Shown piece by piece: positions 1 through 11,654 of a DNA stretch of 64,000 bases. Source of the stretch: Hofstenia miamia. Taxonomy: Eukaryota > Xenacoelomorpha > Acoela. The DNA lies in NCBI GenBank assembly GCA_004352715.1, contig SCFE01000062.1, forward strand, positions 304,776 to 368,775, given 5' to 3'. Within the stretch, counting starts at the first letter, position 1; each line of letters starts with the position of its first letter. The position numbers and the translations under genes are program-made. The notes beneath the pieces are model-generated. The model was not told the origin of the DNA and did no database searches. It saw only the letters and a list, made by a program, of their open reading frames with translations.

Positions 1-860
1 TTTGAATGTCAATTGCATGTTAAATTAATAGCTAGGTAAAACATTGACATTTATCAGTTTAAAGAATACCTATTTACCTATTTACAAAGACAACGTAGGA
101 GTTTAAATTTTTATATTGAAACTAATGTTTATAAATGTAATAATTTATCAAACANAATACAATACGTTTTGCAAGAGCACTGTTCCCAATCCCCATGTCA
201 TCGTTGAGGAAAATTTTTTAATGTAAATCGCAAAAGTAAAAAAAACGTCAGAAAAGAAATGTAAGTCACAAAAGTGAAAAAACGTCGGAAAAAATGTAAG
301 TCTACAAATGTGGAAAAGTCGTATATTTAATTCTTAATATAAAAGGCACCAATAAAATTTTAAAATGTAAGCAATTTCTTATAATATAAAATTTATATTT
401 TTAAACGTTTTGTATATATGTGTATGAATAAACAATAACAACCAATTTACGACACTAATAACAAAACATGTTATCAACAATCTTGAAATGTTTCATAAAA
501 AAATTCCTACTTGCAAATATTTTATTCTTGAATTCAACGAGAAAAACATTGAAAAAATATTTATTTCATTTGTACCAGAGATGGTGATTGATAAATCGTT
601 TTACTTTATTAACATTTTAGTTTTGTACCATCTTTCATTTACATAATTGTATAAATTGAGAAAAACATCTTGTAATTGAGATTGTTTTCCAACTTGTGAA
701 AAAATTCTAGTTTTATATTATTTGAAAGTGTTTTATTTAATTATTATAATTGTAAAGTGATTTCATGTTTGGGAGACATCAATCTTTACGATTGGATACA
801 TTTTTTACAGTTGAACAATAGAATATTGATAATACCACGTAATATTGACATTGTCTATTG
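1..860. repeat. Left copy of a direct duplication
   Basis: Positions 1-154 match 1520-1673, and 156 to about 845 match 1746 to about 2437. The single n at 155 stands where the right copy has about 70 extra bases (1674-1745). The first half is identical by eye; after about 590 single-base differences appear. Around 222-335 there is a degenerate tandem array of about 36-bp A-rich units, also present in the right copy. No coding signal was seen. It may be a real duplication or two haplotypes placed side by side. Confidence 0.85.
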
Positions 861-1519
861 TAGAATTTTGACAACCTTCCAACTAGCAAGTCTGAATGTA
901 ATTTAGGAGCTGCTTTGACTACTTCCTATCTTCTCCTAGTAAGGTAGGTGACAGATTCCAAATTCCATCTCTATTCTTTCATTCTTACTTGTGGTGACTT
1001 AACAATTAGACTAATATCTAAGCAACAACTATAATTGACACTAGAAGTAACAACAGTAATTTAGGTTCAAGACAAGAGATGGCTGGTACAAAGTACAGGG
1101 TCAAACACCCGACCTGAGGCAAAGCACAAAGAGGAATTGAAGAACTACGATGTAACTATTAATTCCAACAAACACTTTAACATCAGGAGAAACACCAATC
1201 GCCGCACAAATGACTCAGTGCATGAAATAATGTGTGATGATGCAATAGTGACAGTGTGTGGATAACCTACTAATTTAATACATTGATTGCTCTTGTTATT
1301 AATGATGTTGTAATGTAAAGGAAANTAATTATATTATTATACATAACATGCATCTAATATTACACTTATTTAACTAGTTGATGAGATGTATCTCTAGAAA
1401 TCTATCATTAATGAAACACGTACAAATCATTTCTACATTCTCATTGTATAATAAATGGTATTTTTAAATTTACTAAACTAGCGATTACTTTATTTCAATC
1501 ATCCTTCCCTCATGCTAAA
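861..1519. other. Unannotated spacer between duplicate copies
   Basis: Single-copy sequence, slightly richer in G+C around 1070-1260 than its surroundings, with one n at 1325. No open frame, terminal repeat or RNA-like feature was recognised. Confidence 0.5.
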
Positions 1520-2450
1520 TTTGAATGTCAATTGCATGTTAAATTAATAGCTAGGTAAAACATTGACATTTATCAGTTTAAAGAATACCTATTTACCTAT
1601 TTACAAAGACAACGTAGGAGTTTAAATTTTTATATTGAAACTAATGTTTATAAATGTAATAATTTATCAAACATGTTAAAATAAAACTAGTACATGTAGA
1701 AAAAGAGTGAAAGCAAAACTATACATTTTCTATTTACTAAACTGTAATACAATACGTTTTGCAAGAGCACTGTTCCCAATCCCCATGTCATCGTTGAGGA
1801 AAATTTTTTAATGTAAATCGCAAAAGTAAAAAAAACGTCAGAAAAGAAATGTAAGTCACAAAAGTGAAAAAACGTCGGAAAAAATGTAAGTCTACAAATG
1901 TGGAAAAGTCGTATATTTAATTCTTAATATAAAAGGCACCAATAAAATTTTAAAATGTAAGCAATTTCTTATAATATAAAATTTATATTTTTAAACGTTT
2001 TGTATATATGTGTATGAATAAACAATAACAACCAATTTACGACACTAATAACAAAACATGTTATCAACAATCTTGAAATGTTTCATAAAAAAATTCCTAC
2101 TTGCAAATATTTTATTCTTGAATTCAACGAGAAAAACATTGAAAAAATATTTATTTCATTTGTACCAGAGATGGTGATTGATAAATCGTTTTACTTTATT
2201 AACATTTTAGTTTTGTAGCATCTTTCATTTACATAATTGTATAAATTGGGAAAAACATGTTGTAATTGAGATTGCTTTCCAACTTGTGAAGAAATTCTAG
2301 TTTTATATGATTTGAAAGTGTTTTATTTAATTATTATAATTGTAAAGTGATTTCATGTTTGAGAGATATCAATCTTTACGATTGGATATATTTTTGACAG
2401 TTGATCAATAGAATATTGATAGAACCACGTAGTTTTGACATTGTCTATGA
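1520..2450. repeat. Right copy of the direct duplication
   Basis: Counterpart of 1-860, complete across the segment lost at the n in the left copy. The match fades at about 2440, where the two copies run into different sequence. The stretch 2451-3307 that follows is A+T-rich, with no feature seen. Confidence 0.85.
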
Positions 2451-3307
2451 AAGCATGCAATTTTATACATAGAGTGGATTAATGGAATTTCCCATTGATG
2501 AATGAACTACCCATAAAGATTTCAAACTTTTTGGTAAGCTATTTTTATAATTAAATCTCAGATATTGTTTTGATTCTTAATGCTTTTTTGCAATATGATC
2601 TCTAGTTAGTTTTACAGATATTTCTTTTAAAACATAATCAATTTTATTTTAATGAATTGCTGCGAATTTGCAGTCCAATGTTAAATTTATTATAGACTTT
2701 ATCATAAATAGAAACGTCATTTGTTTGTTAATACACATTTTTTATTGAATTTATTTAAGCTTTTAATTGTCATGTGTTTTATACTGTGATCTATCACCTC
2801 ATTTGACTTATTAATCATTCATTTAGATATGACCATGTGAAATTCATAATGTGTAAATACGCATTGCATTTGTTTCCTACAGAATTCCCTCAACAACAAT
2901 GATGATAAACTAACACAATAGACAAATTTAATAGTAAGATAGATATGATCATTATAAGCAAAGTGTAGAATAAATTACATTTTTGTCTTGTCTTAAACAC
3001 GTATTTGGGTTTTACCACGTACGTTTATTAAATATTAGAAATTGCGAGTTTGTGCATAAACTAGTTTTTGGTTTTTTCCGAAAAATTATTTTGCTTTATT
3101 ATCAAAATAAGACATTACGCTTTTAACGAGCATTATTATCTCTCAATATTCAATAGACTACAAACAAATGTGTTTGCCAACACAAAACAGAATATTTTCC
3201 AATGACGTCAAAGATACACAGAGGGCCAAAGTACACAATTACATCACATACATTCCCGCCAAGGTCAAAAGGTCAAAATGTCTACGTCATCTCGGGTACT
3301 TCATACT

Positions 3308-3890
3308 ACTGATGTTATCTTTTCAGATGAATTAAAATTCTCGCTTCTGAGGCCATGAACAGCCATCTCCAATAGAGTTGAAGCAATTTGACTCTAAGTT
3401 GATGGTCTGGGCTGGATTTTCTGATAAAACAAAGCTCCCGATTATCATTCTTCCTTTTGGCTCAACCTTGAATTCTGAGACTTACATCAGCTTCATTGAA
3501 GAGACAATAGTCCCATTTCTGAAGAGAAAGAAGCTGTGGCGATCCTCTGTCTTTCAACAAGACGGAGCTTGTGCCCATACTTCAAACAGTGCTCTTGAAG
3601 CTCTGAAGAGATTGTTTCCAGGAGGATTAATCAGTAACAGAACTGAAGAATTTTGGTCTGCTTGTAGCCCCGATCTAACACCACTGGATTTTTTCCTGTG
3701 GAGTTACATGAAGAACAAGGTCTACAGTATTCCTCGTCCCAAGAACCTTGATGAACTGAGGGAAAAGATCACACAGGTTTATGAGGGCATTCCAATGTCA
3801 ATGCTTCACAATTCAGTTCAAGATATTTTAAAAAGGCTGAAACTTTGTGTGGAACATCGAGGTGGACACTTGCATGACATTATTCTTTAA
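3308..3890 (+). pseudogene. Mariner-type transposase relic, DD41D spacing
   Basis: The C-terminal two thirds of a Tc1/mariner superfamily transposase, the nuclease that cuts and pastes its own element at TA. Reading from 3378 there are 170 residues with MVWAGFS, the second catalytic Asp in QQDGACAHTS, and SPDLTPLDFFLWSYMKNKVY ending in the third Asp. Counting gives 41 residues between these two Asp. The first catalytic Asp survives upstream in another piece (FSDE, near 3327), separated from the long frame by stop codons. There is no ATG at the start of the long frame, which begins at TTG. The DNA-binding N-terminus is missing and I found no terminal inverted repeats, so it is a dead fragment. 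Family assignment is firm; the rosa-like subfamily rests only on the spacing. Confidence 0.85.
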
Positions 3891-4304
3891 AATGATTTTT
3901 ATAGTTAAATAACAAAATCTGAAAATGTTTACTTCGATAAAGTTTTTCAGTTTTACATATATCTTTATTATTTTGAGAGATATAAGATTTTTAAATTCGC
4001 AAAGACTTTAGAAACACACGGTATAATAAGGAAGAAATGCAATATTTCATGCATTGGCAATAAGCCTGAATCATGAGTAAATCGACATTCCTTTAATATC
4101 CTCATTTTAAGTTTTTTAAAATTTTGAAACAGATGCTTAATCCATATCAAAGTAGCATTGTACTAAAATGCGTTCGAAAACGTCTCGTACAACATCAGAA
4201 TGAAAATCTACAATAGCTTTTGTACTCTGTGAATTGATTTGAATTTAACAATAGACATGATACTATAAATATGTTTTACAGATTATAACAAATGTCGAAT
4301 TTTA
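3891..4304. other. A+T-rich spacer
   Basis: Downstream of the mariner relic. A 60-codon frame on the minus strand (3968-4150) has no recognisable content. No feature is supported. Confidence 0.4.
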
Positions 4305-4482
4305 GGCCCGAAACAAACGATGGTGATTTCCCCGAGGAATTCTTGAGATAATTGGTTGTGATTAAAATATTCACTGTTTGTTCGCTATTAAATTTTATGC
4401 GAGAGTATGTAAATGGTCATCGTTTGCTCGCAAACTATTTTTAATCAATTATCTCAGAAATAATCATCGAGAGTTTCCGGTC
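4305..4482. repeat. 178-bp foldback MITE, PIF/Harbinger-like
   Basis: The left end GGCCCGAAAC and the right end GTTTCCGGTC are imperfect inverted termini. Inner blocks also pair: CTTGAGATAATTG on the left with CAATTATCTCAG on the right, and CGATGGTGATTT with AATAATCATCG. Both ends are flanked by TTA, the 3-bp target duplication typical of PIF/Harbinger elements. There is no coding capacity. Confidence 0.5.
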
Positions 4483-5639
4483 TTACATAAGAGAAATTAC
4501 AATCATTACTAAAGGATGAAATACAGTAAAAATACGTAAACCTGCATAATATTAATATTTACATATATATGCTCAAAATAAGTATAAACGTGTTCAGTAT
4601 GAGGAACTTAGAACCGATAGTTTAGGATGTTGATCTCATAGAATCTCAATGTTGTGTTCTTTCATAACCATAGAAATAAAATGATTTTCATCAGTTTCCA
4701 CTTTGGTTCATTTTAATATTTTCATCAGCAAGAATTGTTATATTATTGTCCCTATATACTGTCCATTAATATTTGATAAATTAATCTAAGAACACCACTG
4801 TATCTTTTCAAACCGCTAAGCTCCAAACCGTACAATAGTACAATACCAGATCATGTTGTATTTTTTGAAATATAAAAAATCTTCGAAATTATCTCTGTTC
4901 TTCTTTCTAAACACCCCTTTCAATAGCGGCGTTAGCACTCTTAAACCCTCACATTTGGAGCACAAAATTGGCTGAGTTTACTGCGTTTCTTGTACATGTA
5001 TGTAGTAATATTACCCTTTTTTCCACTAGTTTTACTTTTCTGCAACAAATCGATTTGTCTGCATTTCTGAACAATTTTATCCAGGAAATGTCGAAAACTT
5101 TTTACATAGATACAACTATGGAGTTGGGCTCGCTTATGCAATGATGAAGATATGTCCGAAAACATATTCCTATGCCTGAATTACATGCAAATAAGAATTT
5201 CTTTCAATGAGAAATTGGTTTTTTTAAAGCTATTCAAATTATTTCCATCCCTAGTTTTCAGATATAAAGGCTGTCTAATGCCTATGGGTACAAGAACTAC
5301 CTAGAGGTTGTCGCTTCGTAGGTGTCGTTCGTGTGCTATAAGCTTTTAAAATTTTTTGTTGAAATATGGTTAATCATGACAAAGAAATTTTAGTGTTTAT
5401 AAAATAATTTGAAGCTCTTTGTTGGAGGAGGTCTCTCAATGCAAGGGCATCTTGCACGTTTCTAAGGGAAGGTGATGCCAAGAGAGTCTACATTGTAGGG
5501 GCAAAATTTCGTAACTTTATATAATTATGCATTTTAGTCATTGTACAATACAATTATGTGCTTCAAGGTAAAAATTTCAAAAAGGAATTCACATTTATGT
5601 GACTTAAACTGCTAATATCGATGGAAACATATTTTTAAA
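4483..5639. other. Spacer with one unexplained minus-strand frame
   Basis: Mostly featureless. The minus-strand frame 5165-4941 (74 residues, Lys/Ser-rich, starting MFSDISSSLHKRAQLHSCIY) reads more like protein than chance. It has no clear splice sites and no family I recognise. Confidence 0.25.
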
Positions 5640-5872
5640 CTAGTTAACTGCCCATGCTATGCGCCGGGATTTCAATGGGCTGTATTAGATATTTAATAAA
5701 TAAATAAACTTTAAACAAAACATCATCATACATTGGTAAAATGATTTTTATTCACAATTTTAGCATATGACATTCCTTAATTAACCATTTAATATTATAA
5801 GCACATTCAAAGCATGATAACACCTACTGCAAATGAGTGTATAGAATCACAACAAAATCGATACATTATTGA
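5640..5872 (-). mobile_element. Helitron-like 3' terminus, dispersed family member
   Basis: On the minus strand the segment ends with an imperfect GC hairpin (plus 5651-5668), a 7-nt spacer and CTAG followed by T. This is the Helitron 3' signature: a hairpin about 10 nt before CTRR, inserted between A and T. The same roughly 230-280 bp sequence recurs at 47872-48155 and 56386-56670, so it is a family rather than a chance hairpin. No 5' TC end or Rep/helicase gene was seen, so it would be non-autonomous. Confidence 0.5.
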
Positions 5873-6862
5873 AGGTGTATAGATTTACTAATTTTCAATT
5901 TACATCTATTATTGATTTTCTCGTTTTTAGATTTAAATATGCCACATTGGCTTTACAATTTGTTTTAACTTATCAACTGCGGGTACGATTAGAGTTCGAC
6001 ATATACATCGAGGGTTTAGAGCCAAAAGGTGCCAAATTGCAATTAAATAAAATATAAAAGATGACAAGCACAGTTATCACCATTTTGCTCTAAATGACTT
6101 TACATTTGTCACTAAGTATCTTCAAAAATTTTTGAATGAGGCATCAAAAGACAAAATAAATTACAGAAAACATTGTATACGGTGAATAGTGTTAGGTTAT
6201 GTATGGGCAACTCTAAAAATACATTTTTGAAGTTGGCACCTTTAGGCTCTAAGCCTCCGATGTAACATGCATAATAAGTGAATATATTAGGATGTCTTTT
6301 CCAATTGTGATTAGCATCTAGAGAATTTGAAATCTTTGGATTAATTTTTCTTCTTAACCATTAAAATATTGTACAGTCTTGACAAAAATTTTGCTTCATA
6401 ATAGAGGAATGTTGACATTTCCATCAACTCCTTCTGAATGCATGTCTACTTCCCTTAAGTGAAAACACAGGCTACACCTTTGTGGAATTTACATTTACTG
6501 AAAAATAAGAAAAAATTTTGGAAAAATTGTGGTTTTACATTTTCCTAATTATAGTAACAGTGAATCGGTAAAATTCTTCTGGGACCAAAATTCGAATAAA
6601 TTTTTAAAGCTTGGTAAAATATTTGAAAATCTCTTTCATGAGTACAGATACACAGTTCAAAAACATTTGTTCAAGTTGGAAGAAATAATGGGATTAAACG
6701 GTTAGGACCAACTCATCGCATGAACTCTATTAACATTTCATGTTTAAGGCTTGCGTCAATATCGTTGACAAATGACAACGACTGACTGTTTCCAATTTTT
6801 CATTGTAAGAATGAAAATGAATAACATACAGTGAGCCATATGTAAATGGAATTTGCACTTAC
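5873..6862. other. Likely intronic or 3' sequence, no feature
   Basis: A+T-rich DNA downstream of the CUB-like exon on the minus strand. A 62-codon plus-strand frame (5869-6057) is not convincing. The next exon of the CUB gene was not identified. Confidence 0.3.
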
Positions 6863-7161
6863 CAGTGGCTGGAAGAAGCAAATATGTGCAAAAGTAGAGG
6901 AAGTTTCGATTGGTGCAGGTGAATACTGTTTACATCCACACCCAAGCAAGTTTCCTGATTTATCTTTCCCATCAAAAATCTGAACATATGAGTCACAGCC
7001 AGTAAGGTCACACCAGTCAGTTATTTCAGCCGCATTGTTTACGTCTACAAGAACTCCATTGGAGTTATCAGTTGTTTCTATGTTTATATTGATGAAATAC
7101 ATGTAAAGCTGCTGTGCTGCATGTGCGGCTTGAACAGTTGCACAACACTCATATTTCGAAT
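6863..7161 (-). CDS. CUB-like domain exon of a multi-exon gene
   Basis: A 299-nt exon bounded on the minus strand by acceptor TTCATTTAG at its start and a consensus donor GTAAGT at its end. It enters in phase 1 and leaves in phase 0. The product reads SKYECCATVQAAHAAQQLY and later WCDLTGCDSYVQIFDGKD, SGNLLGCGC and STFAHICFF. The Cys-Asp-x-Tyr-Val-x-Ile-Phe-Asp-Gly core, followed by a leucine-glycine-cysteine turn and a hydrophobic strand, is the pattern of the second half of CUB domains. These are extracellular beta-sandwich modules that mediate protein contacts. The upstream exons at 11643-11654, 12504-12615 and 13360-13408 join it in phase. The protein would be secreted or membrane-anchored; neither signal peptide nor anchor is seen. 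The exon call is good; the CUB call is moderate. Confidence 0.6.
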
Positions 7162-7644
7162 CTAAATGAACGAGAGTTACTGTTAATACTTCGAGTAATT
7201 CAATTATTACATAGTGACTTTTAATTTCATTGTGTTAGTGTTAGAGATTGTCTATGTCATTCTACTTACATCCTTCATTTTATGCATGTCTTTATATGAT
7301 GGGTTTCTAATTTCCAAATTTACCTTGTTTGAAACCTTACATATGAATAATTGCTTCAAATATTGAAACTTCTATTACAGTTAATTTCAACCCTTAAATG
7401 CCTAAAATGTTTGACTGGCGTTACTGCATAAAATGGGCTCCATGGCACCCATTGAATTGTCTTAGTATGTACATGCCGATTTTACATGTCGGATTCAAAA
7501 TATAATACATTATCGCATATGCGATATGATGTGTCATGCATCTTTTTCAAATTAGTATTTTGTCCAAGAAAAAATAGGCTTTTATAACCATTTATTACTA
7601 TAAATGTAATTATTCAATATTTTTTGTCACACTTAGCAATTTAC

Positions 7645-7712
7645 CTGAAATGCATTCTGTATACTATTCTGACCCTGCAAGTGTTGCAAACTGATCATGG
7701 TGTTTGCAATAT
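7645..7712 (-). CDS. Candidate 68-nt cassette exon (frame-disrupting)
   Basis: The minus strand has acceptor TTTATACAG and donor GTAAAT around 68 nt. It is open only when entered in phase 1, reading IANTMISLQHLQGQNSIQNA, and it leaves in phase 0. The CUB exon downstream then reads into a stop. If real, inclusion would truncate the protein (a poison exon); skipping it restores phase. It could equally be chance splice-like sequence. Confidence 0.25.
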
Positions 7713-8417
7713 CTGTATAAATATGGAAAGATTAAAGAGATATTGAATTTAAGCTATCCATGAAGAAGAACAAAAACAGATTTAATGAAAACCTTAGCAA
7801 GTTCAAAAATTTGAATTATAGAAATTCTTAAAATCGAATGTTATTTATTTTTGTATTTTAATTATTCATTTTGTATTGTTTTAGTTGATAATTTAATGAT
7901 AAAACATTTTTGATAGTATTACACTAGTAATCTTTCTTGAATTTGTTCGCTCACGAATCAATTTTAAACTGGTCGGGTGGTGTTTAATAAAATTGACCTG
8001 TTTCCCACTTTGCTCTGGGTACGCCATCTTATTAATCTATAAGGCAACCTTGCCTTCTAATCAATATTATATCGTTTTCATCCGATGTCCATGGTATTTA
8101 GTGTAATGCGACTCACAGCTTAACATTTTGTGATATAAATTTACTATCAGTGCATTTCTACCGTAATTGATATTATCATATTTTTCAAAAATATTTAGTA
8201 ATTTATAGATAAACGAATTTTCTTGGCAATTCATGTGTTTTTAACATATGGGCAACTACATCAGTCTGACTCGTCAAAATAGACTAGTTAGTCTTTATAA
8301 TATTAAATTAAAATGTTTTTAGGAGGTTGCTCAAAATTTAGGCACCACAAATTATTTCCTCAAAATGATATGGAAGGGGTTGGAGTCATAAATGATTTGG
8401 AAGTGAGTACTTATGTA
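7713..8417. other. Probable intronic sequence
   Basis: Lies inside the CUB gene model upstream of the Tc1 element. No coding or repeat feature was recognised. Confidence 0.3.
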
Positions 8418-10061
8418 CAGTACTGGAAAAAAGAATCCGGCCACCCATGATTTGTCATAAATATTTCCAAAAAAATGACGCAAAGAATGTCATAGGTAAT
8501 TTTTAATTAGATTTGGTGTTGCAGAAGGAGGAATTCATCACTGTTGAGAAATAATTATCACTGTTTAATTTAAATCTCTAGGAGAAATGCTACAATGTTT
8601 GTGGTTAGCAAATCTTTTCTTGGAAAAATGTATTTGGCCACTTCAGACCAAATCAGAGAATCTGTAAAAAATTTCATTGATTGAGCTTTTTTCAGCCTAT
8701 TTATTTTGAAAATATCGCACAACAGTCTTTCTTCGCCATATTTAATGCCTGGTTACATAATAATTGCCATCCGCGAGTTTATTACCCCCAAACATTTGGA
8801 AGGGATAGTCAACGAAATATAGATCAACTTGTAGAGCAAACTCAAAGTAGTGTCGGGGATATCAGCAGACGTTTCACTTTTGAAAATATCATTGCCCCAA
8901 ACCAAAGTCCGGAAGACCAAAGAAGACCTCCAAAACTTCCTAGTCAGCTCCTATGTGCCTTTCAAAGCAAAATTCCAGGAAAACTTCACAGGAACCTCAT
9001 AAGGAATGGGCTGGGTCACCTCGTAAGGTAAAAGCTGTGCGAAACATCCTGAAAAAGTACTCAATTGAGACTTCTATGGCACCCAAAAGGCCATTCTTAA
9101 CCTCAAAGCAAAGATTACGCCACCTGAGGTTGGTCAAGTTGATGAGAGATAATTTGTCTGAACATTGGTCTAATGTCATATTTTCAGATGAGTCAAGATT
9201 TGAGCTATACTCATTAAAAAGAATGTTGATAAAGAAACCAACTGGGCAAAACGTTCAGATTCTTGCCTCAATTTACTTGGGGGACCATGAAGTATGGTGG
9301 GAAGTCCGTCATGGTATTGGGTGCTATAGGACTCATGGCCTTTGCAAGATTGTTTACGTCACTGGTACTCCTCGAAGATCTCAATATGCTTGGATTCTAG
9401 AGAAGGAACTCTTGCTACTCCTTACAAGTGATTTAATATATCAGCAGGATGGCGCTCCATGTCATACCTCAAAAGAAATGAAAAACGTCTTCCAAAATAT
9501 GGAGATTGCTATCCTTGCTGACTAGGCTTGTCAATCTGCAGACCTTAACATTATTGAAAATATGTGGAAAGAGGTCAAATATCGAATTGGACAGCATACC
9601 TTCACAATGAAGACGAGCTGTGGAGCGCAATAAAGAAAGAATTTTATGCAATTTACAACAGCTTTATTGAAGGACTTTTTGCTTCAATCCTTGATCGCTT
9701 TGAAGCTGTTATTCGCTCAAAGAGACACCCTACAAAATATTAGAGAGAGAATTTTGTTGCTAAGTAGTTATATTGCGTCAATTTTTAATTTATGTCTCCC
9801 ATTCGGAATTTACTTTTTTTGAATTTGCTCACTTTATACATTTTTTCAGGTGGTCCAATGCATTTTTCCAATACAAGTTTTTTAATTTTGATTGAAAATT
9901 AATAGCCAATTTTTTTCTACAAATTTTATGGTATTAGACATACATATTTTCGTTTCTCAGTCAAAGCAACACTTAGTTATAATCTTACGCACACTCTATC
10001 CAATGAATGTTCATTATTTATTTCAAATAGAAAGGTGATCGAATACATATTTCCAGTACTG
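8418..10061 (+). mobile_element. Tc1-like transposon, nearly full length, inactive
   Basis: Ends CAGTACTGGAAA (left) and TTTCCAGTACTG (right) are perfect for 12 bp and continue imperfectly for about 28 bp. Each is flanked by TA, the Tc1/mariner target duplication. Between them lies a broken transposase. Frame 8681-9031 gives N-terminal helix-turn-helix-region material. Frame 8953-9525 gives SNVIFSDESRFELY with the first catalytic Asp and YQQDGAPCHTSK with the second. After a TAG at 9523-9525 the sequence reads SADLNIIENMWKEVK with the catalytic Glu. Frames also change near 8960 and near 9285 (GGKSVMVLGAIG in the alternative frame). It sits in an intron of the minus-strand CUB gene in the opposite orientation. 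A lone right end of the same family is at 19355-19497. Confidence 0.85.
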
Positions 10062-11642
10062 TAATTGGAAATTTTTGGGCACAAGCTAGCAATAAATTTG
10101 GCAGCCAAATTTGTTAATAGGTTGGGTCAGGGCCAGTCCATGACCCGAACCGATCCGGGGCAATGTTAGGTTAAATATTTCTGAGAATCGTGAGGCTAGT
10201 CTGTTCCTAAATTCTTTAAATTAGTAGATGTCTGTGTCATAATAACGGGTTGATATTTGTTATTTCATTTCATTAGAAGAGCCTTTCTATGTAATGTCGT
10301 TAATAAAATGAAGCTTTATATTGTTTTAGATAATTATGCCAATCTAATTACTACTTCATTGCCTTCAGTTTCATGCATAATCAACTATTATTCATCATAG
10401 CTTTAATCAGTTGATCCTCCAGTGTAGACACTTGTCAAATTATCTATTTCAGTGTAGCCTAATAAAAAATAATAACATGTGACATTATTTCGAAATTGCA
10501 ATGGATTTGAAGAAGAAAATTAAATTTCAACCTCATCATCATCACTACGAGTATCTCAAAAACTATTCGAAATGAAGACTGGCATTTGTTCAATTTAGGC
10601 AAGGAGGTTGGCGACATGTTGAAAGGCGGTTGCATATGTGACAGCTATTCTATTATATTTACCCTGATTGCTACATCTGGCACTTTTTATCTAAACAGGC
10701 ACTCGAGCCTGTAAACCATTGATATCAAGTCGCCAAGCAGCATGCAATCTATTGTTCGGGTAATGGTGCAATGAGCTTTTTTCAATTACAAAAGGAACCA
10801 ATAAAAGATGTCAAAGCCAAATATTGTGATTTTGGGGTCACAGTTTTTGATTGCTTGAACTCTGCTCTACATGCTTGTCTATATTCTAAATTGATTCCGT
10901 TAAAAGACGTGTAGAATTTCTCTTAAGACTCAAGAAAATATTTACTTTAACAAGGCAGACGCACCGTGCTAAGAAATTTTTATGTTGGTTTCAATTTTGA
11001 AGCTGTTTTACATACTTGGCTACAATAGTATACAAGGACATTACTAACTATCAGAGCCAATTCTTTAGGCCCAAGCTCGCCCTAGCTTATGCATCTTAAA
11101 CCCAATCCCGGCCCGATCTAAATTATTTTGCTTTTACTCCAATAATAGCTTTTTGTGCGTCATAGAGGCCCATGAGCACTACACAATGAACTTGATAGGA
11201 TACTTTGCATAATATTGATTAATATGTGAATATCCACGTTAGTCCTTCAACAATGCTAATTTATTTTTGTTACAATTTTGCAACATACGTATTGACGCAA
11301 CTAATTACGAGGAGTTATTACTGAATGCAATCGCCCATTTTATCATTTAGAGACCGTCTCAGTTCCTATATATTCAATTACTAAAATTCTCTACCAACAA
11401 AATTCAGAGGGAACAAGCATAATTGCGCATAAATTATACTCAGAATTGAACTGATATTTTTTTCTTGGATTCCAAAATTTATAAAAAAACTATTTAAATT
11501 CCAAACAGTTTGCTTCATCGCAGTACTAAAAACACTATAGCCTCAACCTGGCGAAAGAACTGATATTTACAATATGTAAAAATATTTACACAACAACGAA
11601 TAATGAGATATTAAGAGACAAAAATGAATAACGAGTACTTAC
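10062..11642. other. Intronic DNA with degenerate CCCGACCC-type motifs
   Basis: Patches of G+C-rich text such as GGGCCAGTCCAT recur at about 10127 and 11876, with a related patch at 11065-11115. They resemble decayed repeat ends, but no element boundaries could be drawn. There is no coding signal. Confidence 0.3.
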
Positions 11643-11654
11643 CTGAACTGAGAT
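11643..11654 (-). CDS. 12-nt microexon (candidate)
   Basis: The minus strand reads a pyrimidine-rich acceptor TTTCCTCTTACATGTAG, 12 nt (ATCTCAGTTCAG), then the perfect donor GTAAGTACT. It is phase 1 in and phase 1 out. It joins the exon 12504-12615 to the CUB exon as K-N-L-S-S-D-S-K without a stop, and skipping it also keeps frame. It would insert four residues (NLSS) just before the CUB-like module, a typical place for a regulated microexon. It is short enough to arise by chance, so transcript evidence is decisive. Confidence 0.4.

Noticed and set aside
7511-7526. Perfect 16-bp palindrome TATCGCATATGCGATA
   Set aside because: Isolated; in A+T-rich DNA a single palindrome of this size is weak evidence for function.
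8997-9179. Minus-strand frames inside the Tc1 element (8997-9179, 9469-9651)
   Set aside because: Antisense shadows of the transposase frames.
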